Below are positions 1 through 7,687 of a stretch of 16,179 bases of DNA, one piece after another. Both the position numbers and the translations under genes were made by a program. The stretch's first letter is position 1. Every line of letters starts with the position of its first letter. This DNA is from Actinomycetes bacterium (GTDB taxonomy: Bacteria > Actinomycetota > Acidimicrobiia > Acidimicrobiales > SZUA-35): positions 1 to 16,179 of the forward strand of contig JAAETV010000226.1 of assembly GCA_024227975.1 (NCBI GenBank). Direction: 5' to 3'. The notes beneath the pieces are model-generated. The model saw nothing but the letters and a program-made list of their open reading frames with translations. It was not told where the DNA came from and searched no databases.

Positions 1-198
1 ACGGGCCAGGTCGACGCCTACTACGAGCGAGGTCTCAACCGATGGGATCTGGCGGCCGGCCTCCTGGTTGCTACCGAAGCTGGGGCCGTGGCCGGCAACC
101 TGGCCGGTGGCCCAGCCGACACCTCGTTCGTGTTGGCTTCCGCTCCCGGTTTGTTCGGTTCCCTCCAGGATCTACTGGTCGTCAGCCACGCCATCTGA
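1..198 (+). CDS. Inositol monophosphatase family protein, C-terminal fragment
   Basis: Partial gene: the window opens inside it and only the last 65 residues are visible, ending at a TGA. The fragment contains YYERGLNRWDLAAG (residues 7-20 of the fragment) followed by LLVATEAGA. This matches the C-terminal metal-site motif (WDxAAGxxLxxEAG) of the inositol monophosphatase / SuhB / HisN-type phosphatase superfamily; the Asp of WD is a magnesium ligand in that family. These enzymes hydrolyse phosphate monoesters such as myo-inositol 1-phosphate or histidinol phosphate in the cytoplasm. The substrate cannot be told from this fragment. It reads on the + strand, about 100 nt before the response regulator gene, with a candidate terminator between, so it is probably a separate transcription unit. 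Confidence 0.8.
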   Translation, partial: TGQVDAYYERGLNRWDLAAGLLVATEAGAVAGNLAGGPADTSFVLASAPGLFGSLQDLLVVSHAI

Positions 199-228
199 CC
201 CGTTCGAAGAGGGTTGCGAGGAGCCATA

Positions 229-252
229 TCTCGGGCCTGAGACGAGTTTTTT
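229..252 (+). terminator. Candidate terminator after the phosphatase gene
   Basis: A short hairpin can form either from CTCG (230-233) with CGAG (243-246) or from TCTC (229-232) with GAGA (239-242). A run of six T (247-252) follows directly. The stem is short, but a T-run is unusual in this GC-rich window, and it lies between a gene end and the two-component operon. The rest of 199-298 shows no other clear signal. Confidence 0.4.
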
Positions 253-298
253 CGGGGGTGGCCGCAGATTGGGCCCATGATCGGGCACCATTCATAGT

Positions 299-982
299 GT
301 GGGTACGAAAATTCTTACCGTTGAAGACGATGAGCGAATCCGCCTGGCGGTGACGCTTGCCCTGGAAGAAGAGGGTTGGGACGTCATCGAGGCCGACACC
401 GGTGAACGGGCGCTAGAGAAGTTTTCGAGCTCACCCGCTGATGTGGTTCTCATCGACATCATGCTGCCCGGCATCGATGGTTTCGAAGTCTGCCGCTCGA
501 TCCGCCGAGCCAGCGACGTCCCCATCATCATGGTCACAGCCCGGGCCGATACCCATGATGTAGTGGCCGGGCTCGAAGCCGGCGCTGACGACTACCTGAC
601 CAAGCCGTTCGCACCCAAGGAGCTGTCGGCCCGTATCCGAGCCATGCTTCGCCGGGCTCGGGCCACCGAGCCAGGCGACCTGGAGCGGATCAAGGTCGGC
701 GAACTGGAGATCAGCCCCGATGAGGGCCTCGTGCTCAAGAATGGCGAGGAGCTCCATCTGACCAAGACCGAGTTCAAGCTCCTGGTCGAGCTGGCATCCC
801 AGCCGGGCAAGGTCTTCAGCCGCGAGGTCCTGCTCGAACGAGTATGGGGTTATGACTACTTTGGTGACGGTCGCCTGGTCGACGTTCACGTCCGCCGACT
901 GAGGACCAAGGTCGAGGGCGACCCGGCCAGTCCCCGCTACGTGGTCACCTCCCGTGGACTGGGCTACAAGCTCCAACCCTGA
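299..982 (+). CDS. OmpR/PhoB-family DNA-binding response regulator (MtrA-like)
   Basis: 227 residues, the usual length for this family. The receiver domain (about 4-118) shows the acidic pair D10/D11, phospho-acceptor D53 in LIDIMLPGIDGF, T80 and K102 in LTKPF. The C-terminal winged helix (about 130-227) contains LTKTEFKLLVELA, SREVLLERVWGYDYFGDGRLVDVHVRRLRTK (split: SREVLLERVWGY, then DVHVRRLRTK) and the final GLGYKL. It should bind promoter DNA when phosphorylated by the adjacent kinase. The start is GTG; no good ribosome-binding site precedes it, but the N-terminus GTKILTVEDD fits the family exactly. The kinase gene begins 1 nt after the stop, so the pair is co-transcribed and translationally coupled. 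Together with the downstream lipoprotein it resembles mtrA of MtrAB-LpqB, but the exact ortholog cannot be fixed here. Confidence 0.93.
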   Translation: MGTKILTVEDDERIRLAVTLALEEEGWDVIEADTGERALEKFSSSPADVVLIDIMLPGIDGFEVCRSIRRASDVPIIMVTARADTHDVVAGLEAGADDYLTKPFAPKELSARIRAMLRRARATEPGDLERIKVGELEISPDEGLVLKNGEELHLTKTEFKLLVELASQPGKVFSREVLLERVWGYDYFGDGRLVDVHVRRLRTKVEGDPASPRYVVTSRGLGYKLQP

Positions 983-983
983 C

Positions 984-2426
984 ATGGAATCCAAGGGCCG
1001 ATGGTGGCAAGGGCTGTTGGCCAGGGTCACCCTGGCCTACGCCATTGGGGCCCTGCTCTTGTCTTTGACAGTGGCCGGGGCCACCTTTCTTCTCGCCCAG
1101 AACCGGCTTCTCACCTTCCGCCAGGACGAGCTCCGCCAGCAGGCCTACTTCAACGCCGAGGATCTTCGCGTCCGCATGGAGTCGTTCCCCGAGGATGCCG
1201 AGATCGATATCCAGGATGACTACTGGGACGTTGTGCTCGAAGGCATGCGCCATCCAAACGGGAGCCAACCTCTCATCCTGTTGGCTGAAGGAGACGTCAA
1301 ATCCGAGGTCTTGACTCGCGTCGACATCCCTCCTGACATGATTGCCTACATCCGGGCCGGGACTGATGTTGCCCACCAGCGCTATCGGACGCCAGAAGGT
1401 GCACCGGCCTATGTCGTCGGCATCGAGGTGGATGATCTCATCTACTACGAGGTACTTCGACTGACGGAGCTGGAGGCCACCCTCGACTCGTTGAGGACCA
1501 TCCTGATCGTGGTGACCCTGGCATCCAGCGTCGCCGGTGCCATGCTCGGCTACTACTCGGCCCGCAGGGCCCTGGCACCGGTGCCCCGCATCTCAGGAGC
1601 AGCCCGAGCCATTGCCGCCGGCGACTTCACCGCCAGACTCGAGCTCCAGGCCGACCCAAACCTCGACGTGCTCAGCGCCGCTTTCAACGAGATGGTCGAT
1701 GCCGTCGGTGACCGCATCGATCGTGAGCAACGCTTTACCTCGGATGTGAGCCATGAGCTTCGTTCTCCCCTCATGACCCTGACCGCTTCGGTCGAAGTAC
1801 TGGAACGACGGATGGACAGCTTGCCCCATGTGGCCCAGCAAGCGGTGGAGCTACTGAGCCAAGACCTGGAGCGCTTCCAACGACTGGTCGAGGACCTGCT
1901 CGAGATCTCCCGCTTGGAAGCAGGGGCAGTCAAGCTCCAACTGAGCCGATTCCGCCTCGCCGAATTCCTGGTCAACGTTCTGGCCCAATCGAAATGCGCT
2001 CACGTCGAGCTCAACTTCAGCGAGGACGATGCCCAGACCTCGATCACAGCCGACAAACGCCGTCTGGCCCAGGTCATGACCAACTTGCTGGAAAACGCCG
2101 AGAAGTACGGCAACGAGATATCCGGGGTCTCGTTCGAGGTAGTCGGTCGGAAGGTCCAGATCGTGGTCGACGATACCGGGCCCGGTGTACCCGCCGATCA
2201 GCGAGAACGTATCTTCGAGCGCTTCCGGCGCCAAGGGGCTACGGCCGGAAACCGGGCAACGGCCACAGGGTTCGGGCTCGGACTGTCCCTGGTGGCCGAA
2301 CACGCCCGGATCCACGGCGGAAAGGTATGGGTGACCGACCGCATCGATGGCCAGCATGGAGCCCGTTTCGTCGTAGAGCTCCCCCTCGGTGAGCACATCG
2401 ACGTCATAGAGGAGATGGCAACATGA
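984..2426 (+). CDS. Membrane sensor histidine kinase (MtrB-like)
   Basis: 480 residues from the ATG at 984. An in-frame GTG at 954 would overlap the response regulator by 29 nt, so the ATG is preferred. Order of parts: transmembrane helix about 14-38; extracytoplasmic sensor about 40-170; second helix about 172-192; HAMP about 193-245; HisKA with phosphorylated H257 in FTSDVSHELRSPL; HATPase_c with N box N367-N371 (NLLENAEKYG), G1 box DDTGPGVP from D396, F-box-like ERFRR, and G2 box GFGLGLSLV. All catalytic motifs are intact. It should autophosphorylate and pass phosphate to D53 of the upstream regulator. The stop overlaps the next start (ATGA), tying it to the lipoprotein. The stimulus is unknown; the family comparison suggests envelope or cell-wall sensing. 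Confidence 0.93.
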   Translation: MESKGRWWQGLLARVTLAYAIGALLLSLTVAGATFLLAQNRLLTFRQDELRQQAYFNAEDLRVRMESFPEDAEIDIQDDYWDVVLEGMRHPNGSQPLILLAEGDVKSEVLTRVDIPPDMIAYIRAGTDVAHQRYRTPEGAPAYVVGIEVDDLIYYEVLRLTELEATLDSLRTILIVVTLASSVAGAMLGYYSARRALAPVPRISGAARAIAAGDFTARLELQADPNLDVLSAAFNEMVDAVGDRIDREQRFTSDVSHELRSPLMTLTASVEVLERRMDSLPHVAQQAVELLSQDLERFQRLVEDLLEISRLEAGAVKLQLSRFRLAEFLVNVLAQSKCAHVELNFSEDDAQTSITADKRRLAQVMTNLLENAEKYGNEISGVSFEVVGRKVQIVVDDTGPGVPADQRERIFERFRRQGATAGNRATATGFGLGLSLVAEHARIHGGKVWVTDRIDGQHGARFVVELPLGEHIDVIEEMAT

Positions 2427-3100
2427 GATTCCACACTCTGGTTGGCCTCGCGATTGCCTGTTCGGTCATCGGCGTTGGTTGCAGCATCCCCCTCCAGGAT
2501 GAAGCCCACGGGGTTGACGATGTCCCTCCTGATTTCCTGGCTCCAATCACCACCGCCCCTGTGGAAACCGTTCCGTCCGACGAATCGAGCCATATCCTGC
2601 CGCTCTACTTCGTCGACGTGGACAACAACCTGGTCCGGGTCGAACGGCGTCTGACCGAGGCCGCCACCGTCAACGATGCCCTCTTGGCCTTGACCCAACA
2701 CCTGACCGAGGCCGAGCAAGAGGAGAATCCCGGTCTGGATACGCGGCTTCTGGTTGGCCTCGAAACAACCGCCCAACCCCGAACGAGCGAGGGCTTGGTC
2801 GTCATCGAGGTTGCTGACGAGGAGCTGAGATTGTGGGCTGAGGCACCCGAAACCGCTGACCGGGTACAGCAGGTCTATAGCCAGATCGTGTGCACCCTTG
2901 TGGCGCTGGATGAGCGCATCACGTCTGTTCAGATCAACGATGGCGACGGACCCATCCCCGTCCAAGGCCAAGACGTATCAGTGATAGAGGGCCCAGTGAC
3001 CCCGGCCAATGTCAATGATTGCAAGACAGCCGACGACATCGCCGCTGAGGCGGCCGAAGCGGCTGACGGCGAGGAGACCACGACCTCTGAGGGAGGTTGA
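2423..3100 (+). CDS. GerMN-domain lipoprotein (LpqB-like, short)
   Basis: 225 residues. A signal peptide with hydrophobic core (about 5-18) ends at a lipobox-like VGC with C20 as the likely lipidated residue, so the protein should be anchored outside the cytoplasmic membrane. Residues about 55-175 (LPLYFVDVDNNLVRVERR, TVNDALLALTQHL, QVYSQIVCTLVAL, VQINDGD) read as a GerMN (sporulation/germination) domain. The C-terminal 30 residues are acidic, Ala/Glu/Thr-rich and probably disordered. The start codon overlaps the kinase stop by 4 nt, so it belongs to the two-component operon. In mycobacteria LpqB follows MtrAB and combines GerMN with a beta-propeller; this protein has no propeller. A role as accessory to the sensor kinase is inference from context. 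Confidence 0.8.
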   Translation: MRFHTLVGLAIACSVIGVGCSIPLQDEAHGVDDVPPDFLAPITTAPVETVPSDESSHILPLYFVDVDNNLVRVERRLTEAATVNDALLALTQHLTEAEQEENPGLDTRLLVGLETTAQPRTSEGLVVIEVADEELRLWAEAPETADRVQQVYSQIVCTLVALDERITSVQINDGDGPIPVQGQDVSVIEGPVTPANVNDCKTADDIAAEAAEAADGEETTTSEGG

Positions 3101-3149
3101 GACCAGGCTCTCCACTGGGGCCGTATCGGTACCGGCTTCTGGCTACCAG

Positions 3150-4178
3150 TTAGGCGAAGAAATTGCGGGCTACGGCCCTCAGCTCAGGGCTGACCGTCTT
3201 CAGTTCGCTGACGGCATCTTCCAGCGGCACCCGGATGATCTCATCGGCGGCGAGGGCAACCATGGATCCCCAGGCCTCGTCGTGGGCGGCGTCGATCGCG
3301 GCCACCCCGAACCGGGTTGACAGCACCCGGTCGTGAGCGGTGGGTGACCCTCCACGCTGGACATGACCGAGGATGGTGACCCTGGTCTCGAACCCGGTTC
3401 GGGACTCGATCTCGACCGCCACCAGATTGGCGATACCACCAAGACGAATGTGGCCGTACTGGTCGTACTCGTCGGGTCCGATCTCGATGGTGCCGGGAGC
3501 CGGCTTGGCCCCCTCAGCCACTACCACGATTGACGCGAAGCGGCCCCGCTCGTGACGCCGGCGGAGAGAGCGACAGACATCGTCGATCTCGAACGGCTCC
3601 TCGGGAATGAGGGTCATGGTTGCCCCACCGGCAATACCGGCCCAGGTGGCGATATGGCCGACATGGCGGCCCATCACCTCAACCACCATCACCCGGTTGT
3701 GGCTCTCGGCCGTGGTGTGAAGGCGATCAATGGCTTCAGTGGCGATGGTGACGGCCGTATCGAAGCCAAAGGTGTACTCGGTGACCCCGATGTCGTTGTC
3801 GATCGTCTTTGGTACCCCGATGATGGGCACCCCATCGCGGTGGAGGGCCAACCCACATGACAGGCTCCCCTCGCCCCCAATGGCGATGACGGCATCGAGG
3901 CGGTTCACCTTGGCCGTCTGGAGGACCCGGTCGACCCCGTCCTCCGAGCGATAGGGGTTGATACGGCTGGTACCGAGCACGGTGCCACCCCGGGGAAGTA
4001 TGCCCCTCAACGATTCGACATCGAGCGAGACCCAGTCGTTCTCGATCAGTCCCCGGTAGCCGTCGAGGAAGCCGAACAAGTCGTCGTCGTAGTGGCGCTC
4101 CCCCTTGCGGACGATGGCTCGAATGACGGCATTCAGCCCCGGGCAGTCGCCCCCACTGGTCAAGATCCCAATACGCAT
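3150..4178 (-). CDS. pfkA: 6-phosphofructokinase, ATP-type with Gly104/Lys124
   Basis: 342 residues. It phosphorylates fructose 6-phosphate to fructose 1,6-bisphosphate in cytosolic glycolysis. N-terminal TSGGDCPGLNAVIR (8-20) is the nucleotide-binding loop; IGGEGS (100-105) and PKTIDND (123-129, catalytic D127 and D129) form the active site, and MGRHVGH and HVQRGGSPTAHDR are the sugar-phosphate signatures. Position 104 is Gly, which favours ATP over pyrophosphate, while position 124 is Lys, as in PPi enzymes and the mixed group of actinobacterial ATP-PFKs such as those of Streptomyces. The numbering coincides with E. coli PfkA. ATP use is therefore the likely reading, not proven. It is divergent from glpK across 96 nt and converges with the lipoprotein gene. 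Confidence 0.92.
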   Translation of the reverse strand: MRIGILTSGGDCPGLNAVIRAIVRKGERHYDDDLFGFLDGYRGLIENDWVSLDVESLRGILPRGGTVLGTSRINPYRSEDGVDRVLQTAKVNRLDAVIAIGGEGSLSCGLALHRDGVPIIGVPKTIDNDIGVTEYTFGFDTAVTIATEAIDRLHTTAESHNRVMVVEVMGRHVGHIATWAGIAGGATMTLIPEEPFEIDDVCRSLRRRHERGRFASIVVVAEGAKPAPGTIEIGPDEYDQYGHIRLGGIANLVAVEIESRTGFETRVTILGHVQRGGSPTAHDRVLSTRFGVAAIDAAHDEAWGSMVALAADEIIRVPLEDAVSELKTVSPELRAVARNFFA

Positions 4179-4184
4179 CCAGCC

Positions 4185-4190
4185 AGCCTA
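4185..4190 (-). promoter_or_regulatory. Candidate -10 box for leaderless pfkA transcript
   Basis: Read on the minus strand, TAGGCT lies 6 nt before the pfkA ATG, with no Shine-Dalgarno sequence between. This spacing would put the first transcribed base at or next to the start codon. No convincing -35 box was found. Confidence 0.4.
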
Positions 4191-4239
4191 GATTCCGCGC
4201 CTCCCCCACCGTTGACACTCGGGCCTCAGCACCGGCGCA

Positions 4240-4274
4240 GACACTCTCCAGGGTGTCGGCTCTAGGGTGTCGGC
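4240..4274 (+). promoter_or_regulatory. glpK promoter region with imperfect palindrome and direct repeat
   Basis: An imperfect 7-4-7 inverted repeat GACACTC-TCCA-GGGTGTC (4240-4257, 6 of 7 arm positions pair) is followed by a second copy of its right arm, so that AGGGTGTCGGC occurs at 4250-4260 and again at 4264-4274. TAGGGT (4263-4268) is 6 nt before the glpK ATG and fits a leaderless -10 box. Another GACACTC is at 4214-4220. This looks like a regulator-binding region, perhaps for carbon-source control of glpK or pfkA; the regulator is unknown. Confidence 0.4.
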
Positions 4275-5750
4275 ATGGGTCTCGTAGTCGCACTGGATGC
4301 AGGAACAACCGGAGTTCGGGCTCTCGCCATCGACGAGACCTCTTCGGTGGTCGGGCTCGCATACCGGGAGCTGACCCAGCACTTCCCCCGACCAGGGTGG
4401 GTTGAGCATGATCTGGACGAGATCTGGACACTGGCCCAAGCGGTATTGGCTGAGCTGGTGGAGTCGCTGTCAGCGCCGGTGGCCGCCATCGGTATCACCA
4501 ACCAGCGCGAGACAGTTGCCGCTTGGGATCGTTCGACAGGCCAGCCCCGTCACCGGGCCATCGTGTGGCAGGATCGGCGAACGGCCGGTCGATGCGACGC
4601 GATGAGCGAAGCGGGCCATCTCGATCTGGTCAGAGCCAAGACCGGCCTCGTCCTCGACCCCTACTTCAGCGGCACCAAGTTCGAGTGGCTGCTGGCCAAC
4701 GGGGTGGCCGCCGACGCTGATCTTGCTCTTGGCACCATCGACAGCTGGCTGATCTGGAACCTGACTGGGGGCACGGCCCACGCCACCGAGCCCTCCAATG
4801 CCTCCCGAACCCTCCTGTTCGACATCACGACCCTGGAATGGTCCCCCGAGCTGTGTGACCTCCTGTCGATCCCCATGGCTGCTCTCCCCACTGTCGTCCC
4901 GTCCAGTGGGCGGTTCGGGGTAACCGCCAATGGGGCCACGGCATTGCCCGCCGGTATCCCCATCAGCGGAGCAGCCGGCGATCAGCAATCAGCCCTGTTC
5001 GGACAGGCCTGCTTCGAGCCAGGCATGACCAAGAACACCTACGGGACCGGAAGCTTCGTCCTCATGAACGTGGGGGCGAGGTGTCCCGAGCCAGTCGACG
5101 GGCTGCTGACAACGGTCGGCTGGACGCTGAGCGAGAGTGGACCCGCCGCCTACGCCTACGAGGGAGCGATCTTCGTGACCGGGGCTGCGGTTCAATGGCT
5201 GCGAGACGGGCTCGGGATCATCTCCGAAGCGGCTGAGATCGGGCCGCTAGCGGCCAGTGTCGAGGACACGGGAGATGTGTATTGCGTCCCCGCCTTCACG
5301 GGCCTCGGTAGCCCATGGTGGGACCCCTACGCTCGGGGGACCCTGGTCGGGCTGACCCGGGGCACAGGCCGGGCCGAGCTAGCCCGTGCCGTTGTCGAAG
5401 CCATGGCCTACCAGACCCGCGACGTCGTGGAGCTGATGACCAAGGCGTCAGGTCAACCCCTGGCCGAGCTGAGGGTCGACGGTGGGGCGTCAGCCATGGA
5501 TCTACTCCTCCAGCTCCAAGCTGACCAGCTTGGTGTTCCTGTTGCCCGCCCGTCCAATACCGACACCACCGCCGTTGGGGCCGCGTACCTGGCTGGTCTA
5601 GCTGAAGGGGTGTGGTCCTCAGCCGACGAGGTATCCGCCGCTTGGTCGAGTGAGGTGGTGATGCAACCTGACCCTGACCGGGCAGCCGCCGACTCAGGGC
5701 ACCGGAGGTGGCTCCAAGCAGTCGATCGCAGTCGCAACTGGGCCTCCTGA
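4275..5750 (+). CDS. glpK: Glycerol kinase
   Basis: 491 residues, a full-length FGGY-family kinase. It converts glycerol and ATP to sn-glycerol 3-phosphate in the cytoplasm. Visible signatures: phosphate-binding LDAGTTGVRA (7-16); glycerol-site GITNQRET (R78, E79), W98 in IVWQDRRTA, catalytic base D236 in GAAGDQQSALFGQ; PYFSGTKFEWLL; NTYGTGSF; and ATP-site VDGGASAMD plus NTDTTAVGAAYLAGLAEG. These match E. coli GlpK closely along the whole length, separating it from xylulokinase-type FGGY enzymes. The loop that in E. coli carries the fructose-1,6-bisphosphate-binding arginine (GGTRIPIS) reads PAGIPIS here, so that allosteric arginine appears absent. No glpF or glpD is next to it. A TetR gene starts 45 nt downstream. 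Confidence 0.95.
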   Translation: MGLVVALDAGTTGVRALAIDETSSVVGLAYRELTQHFPRPGWVEHDLDEIWTLAQAVLAELVESLSAPVAAIGITNQRETVAAWDRSTGQPRHRAIVWQDRRTAGRCDAMSEAGHLDLVRAKTGLVLDPYFSGTKFEWLLANGVAADADLALGTIDSWLIWNLTGGTAHATEPSNASRTLLFDITTLEWSPELCDLLSIPMAALPTVVPSSGRFGVTANGATALPAGIPISGAAGDQQSALFGQACFEPGMTKNTYGTGSFVLMNVGARCPEPVDGLLTTVGWTLSESGPAAYAYEGAIFVTGAAVQWLRDGLGIISEAAEIGPLAASVEDTGDVYCVPAFTGLGSPWWDPYARGTLVGLTRGTGRAELARAVVEAMAYQTRDVVELMTKASGQPLAELRVDGGASAMDLLLQLQADQLGVPVARPSNTDTTAVGAAYLAGLAEGVWSSADEVSAAWSSEVVMQPDPDRAAADSGHRRWLQAVDRSRNWAS

Positions 5751-5756
5751 TGCGCT

Positions 5757-5787
5757 CTTGACCAGGCGGTCAAGTGATTCCTAACCT
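5757..5787 (+). promoter_or_regulatory. tetR promoter with overlapping operator palindrome
   Basis: A perfect inverted repeat CTTGACC-AGGC-GGTCAAG spans 5757-5774. Its left arm contains TTGACC (5758-5763), a good -35 box; TAACCT (5782-5787) is a -10 box 18 nt further on. The ATG at 5796 lies 8 nt after the -10 box, so the transcript may be leaderless. A regulator bound to the palindrome would cover the -35 box and repress, which fits TetR autoregulation. The lack of a T-run argues against a glpK terminator. Confidence 0.6.
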
Positions 5788-5795
5788 GGGAAGGG

Positions 5796-6401
5796 ATGGC
5801 ATCTGGTCGGCGTCTCACCCCCCGAGGTCGGGAACGGCGTGACGAGCTGTTGGCCTACGCCACCCGTCGCTTCGCTCAGAACGGCTTCCACCCGACATCG
5901 GTGTCAGACATCGTCGACGGCATCGGAGTCGGCAAGGGTGTTTTCTACTGGTACTTCCCGTCCAAGGATGACCTCCTGTTGGAGATCATGCGTCAGGCCC
6001 TGCTCGACCTTCGGCGTTGTCAGCAGAAGGCAATGTCCGCCGTTGCCGACCCGCTCCAGCGACTGGAGCACGGTATCCGAGCTTCACTGGCATGGTCAGC
6101 TGCCAATCCCGACATCATGCGACTCGTCATGTTCTGTTGGACCGAGGAGAGCTTCGCTCATGCTCTGGAGAAGGGGCGTCGTATTGCCATCGCTGACACG
6201 GCCAAACTCGTTCAGGCCGCCATCGACGCCGACCGGATAGCGCCCGGTGACGCGAACCTGCTCGCCACTTCCATCCGAGGTGTCACCGATGAGCTGGCAC
6301 GAGACCAAGTCATGACCGGGACCATCTCCGACGACCTTGTCGTCAGCACCGCCATCCGTATGTGCCTCCACGGCCTGGGTGGGCCCTCAGGCTGCCGCTG
6401 A
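5796..6401 (+). CDS. TetR/AcrR-family transcriptional regulator
   Basis: 201 residues, typical for TetR proteins. The N-terminal helix-turn-helix domain (about 14-62) is clear: RDELLAYATRRFAQNGFHPT, then SVSDIVDGIGVGKGVFYWYF and PSKDDLLLEIM. The C-terminal half (about 75-195) is helical with no recognised ligand signature. It most likely represses its own promoter through the palindrome just upstream and may control neighbouring genes. It follows glpK on the same strand by 45 nt but has its own promoter; whether glycerol metabolism is its target is open. Mycofactocin clusters also have a TetR regulator (MftR), but this gene is about 7 kb from mftA and nothing specific links them. Confidence 0.88.
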   Translation: MASGRRLTPRGRERRDELLAYATRRFAQNGFHPTSVSDIVDGIGVGKGVFYWYFPSKDDLLLEIMRQALLDLRRCQQKAMSAVADPLQRLEHGIRASLAWSAANPDIMRLVMFCWTEESFAHALEKGRRIAIADTAKLVQAAIDADRIAPGDANLLATSIRGVTDELARDQVMTGTISDDLVVSTAIRMCLHGLGGPSGCR

Positions 6402-6402
6402 C

Positions 6403-6418
6403 GCTCTTGGGTGAGAGC
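6403..6418. terminator. Weak hairpin between convergent tetR and alaC
   Basis: GCTCT (6403-6407) pairs with AGAGC (6414-6418) across a 6-nt loop in the 32-nt gap between two convergent genes. The stem is short and there is no T-run, so a bidirectional terminator is only a possibility. Confidence 0.2.
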
Positions 6419-6433
6419 ATCGGGCCCGGTCCC

Positions 6434-7621
6434 TCAGCCCGAAGCAGAGCCGAGATCGGTGAGGGCCCGCCGCATACTGCGGATGGCTTGAAGGGTCCGT
6501 TGCTCGTTTTCGATGAGGGCGAAGCGGACATGGCCCTCCCCACCAGGACCGAAGCCAACCCCAGGAGAGGTCGCAACCTTGGCCTCCCGGACCAGGAACG
6601 AGCTGAACTCGAGTGAGTCGAAATGGCGATACGGCTCAGGAATGGGGGCCCACACGAACATGGTTCCCTTGGGCCGGGTCACCTCCCACCCGATCGAACT
6701 CAGCCCATCACACAACACATCACGCCGGCCCTGGTAGACGTCGCGTACATACTTCGGATACTCGGTGGCCTCGTTGAGGGTGACGGTGGCCGCAATCTGG
6801 ATCGGCTGGAAGGTGCCATAGTCGAGGTAGCTCTTGAGCTTCGTCAGAGCAGAAACGACCTCGGCGTTGCCGACCAGAAAGGCCACCCGCCATCCAGCCA
6901 TGGAGAACGACTTCGTCATGGAATACAGCTCGACACAACGTTCCTTGGCCCCAGGAACCTGGAGGATCGACGGTGGGTCGTACCCGTCGAAGCCGACATC
7001 GGCGTAGGCGTTGTCGTGGACCACGATCAGGTCACGCTTTCTGGCGAACTCAACGACCTCCCCGAAGAAAGCAGTATCGACACAGATCGTCGTCGGGTTG
7101 TGGGGAAACGAGATGACCAGCACCCGTGGCTTCGGCCAGCTGTACTCCCAGGCCCGCTCCAGGTTGACGATGAACTCATGGCCCTCGGCCAGCGGCACCT
7201 CCCTGATGGCAGCACCCGCAAAAATGGGGCCCCAGATGTGGATGGGATAAGAGGGAGCCGGCACCAGGCAGGCGTCGCCGGGCTGGAGCAACACCCACAT
7301 CAGGTGGGTGAAGCCCTCCTTGGCTCCGATGACGTTCAACACCTCGGAGTCTGGGTCGAGATCAACCCCGAATCGTCGGAGATATAGGTTGGCCACCGCC
7401 TCTCGCAGCTTCGGTATCCCCTTGGACGCCGAATAGCGATGGTTGCGACCGAGTTGGGCCGCCTCGGACAACTTCTCGACGGCGCTGGCCGGGGACGGAA
7501 GGTCGGGGTTGCCGAACCCGAAGTCGATGATGTCCTCGCCCTCTCGCCGGGCAGCCATCTTCAGGTCGTTGATGATCGAGAAGACATACGGAGGGAGGTG
7601 GTTGATCCTTCGGAACTCCAT
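6434..7621 (-). CDS. alaC: AlaC-type pyridoxal-phosphate aminotransferase (glutamate-pyruvate)
   Basis: 395 residues, fold-type I aminotransferase class I/II. The Schiff-base lysine is K237 in [15 protein letters not shown] contacts include N175 in FPHNPT, D203 and Y206 in VHDNAYAD, and the substrate carboxylate Arg is in HVRFALIEN near the C-terminus. The N-terminus [20 protein letters not shown] and the stretches GYSxSKGIP-like [22 protein letters not shown] and [13 protein letters not shown] closely follow E. coli AlaC (YfdZ), which makes alanine from pyruvate with glutamate. It is the last gene of the minus-strand set, 66 nt after the coiled-coil gene, and may also have its own promoter. 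A different amino-acid substrate cannot be excluded. Confidence 0.88.
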   Translation of the reverse strand: MEFRRINHLPPYVFSIINDLKMAARREGEDIIDFGFGNPDLPSPASAVEKLSEAAQLGRNHRYSASKGIPKLREAVANLYLRRFGVDLDPDSEVLNVIGAKEGFTHLMWVLLQPGDACLVPAPSYPIHIWGPIFAGAAIREVPLAEGHEFIVNLERAWEYSWPKPRVLVISFPHNPTTICVDTAFFGEVVEFARKRDLIVVHDNAYADVGFDGYDPPSILQVPGAKERCVELYSMTKSFSMAGWRVAFLVGNAEVVSALTKLKSYLDYGTFQPIQIAATVTLNEATEYPKYVRDVYQGRRDVLCDGLSSIGWEVTRPKGTMFVWAPIPEPYRHFDSLEFSSFLVREAKVATSPGVGFGPGGEGHVRFALIENEQRTLQAIRSMRRALTDLGSASG

Positions 7622-7628
7622 CGGGCAG

Positions 7629-7634
7629 ACACTA
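7629..7634 (-). promoter_or_regulatory. Candidate -10 box for leaderless alaC transcript
   Basis: Minus strand TAGTGT lies 7 nt before the alaC ATG and no Shine-Dalgarno sequence is present. It would let alaC be transcribed separately from the upstream coiled-coil gene. No clear -35 box. Confidence 0.35.
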
Positions 7635-7687
7635 CCGCTCGCGAACTATCTCCGTGGCCGCCCTGGGCTATCTCGAGCGGCGATGAG

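Noticed and set aside
954..983. GTG at 954 as the kinase start
   Set aside because: It would overlap the response regulator; ATG 984 gives a short basic N-terminus before the first membrane helix, as expected.
1851..2396. A 181-codon minus-strand open frame
   Set aside because: It is a shadow of the histidine kinase ATPase domain.
3139..3149. CTGGCTACCAG hairpin between the convergent lipoprotein and pfkA genes
   Set aside because: The stem is only 4 bp without a T-run; the same 11-mer after mftC may be coincidence, so no terminator was called.
5796..6401. TetR gene as the mycofactocin regulator MftR
   Set aside because: It is about 7 kb from mftA, next to glpK, and no copy of its palindrome was seen near the mft genes.
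6623..7387. A 254-codon + strand open frame
   Set aside because: It is antisense to alaC, whose full set of aminotransferase motifs is clear on the other strand.
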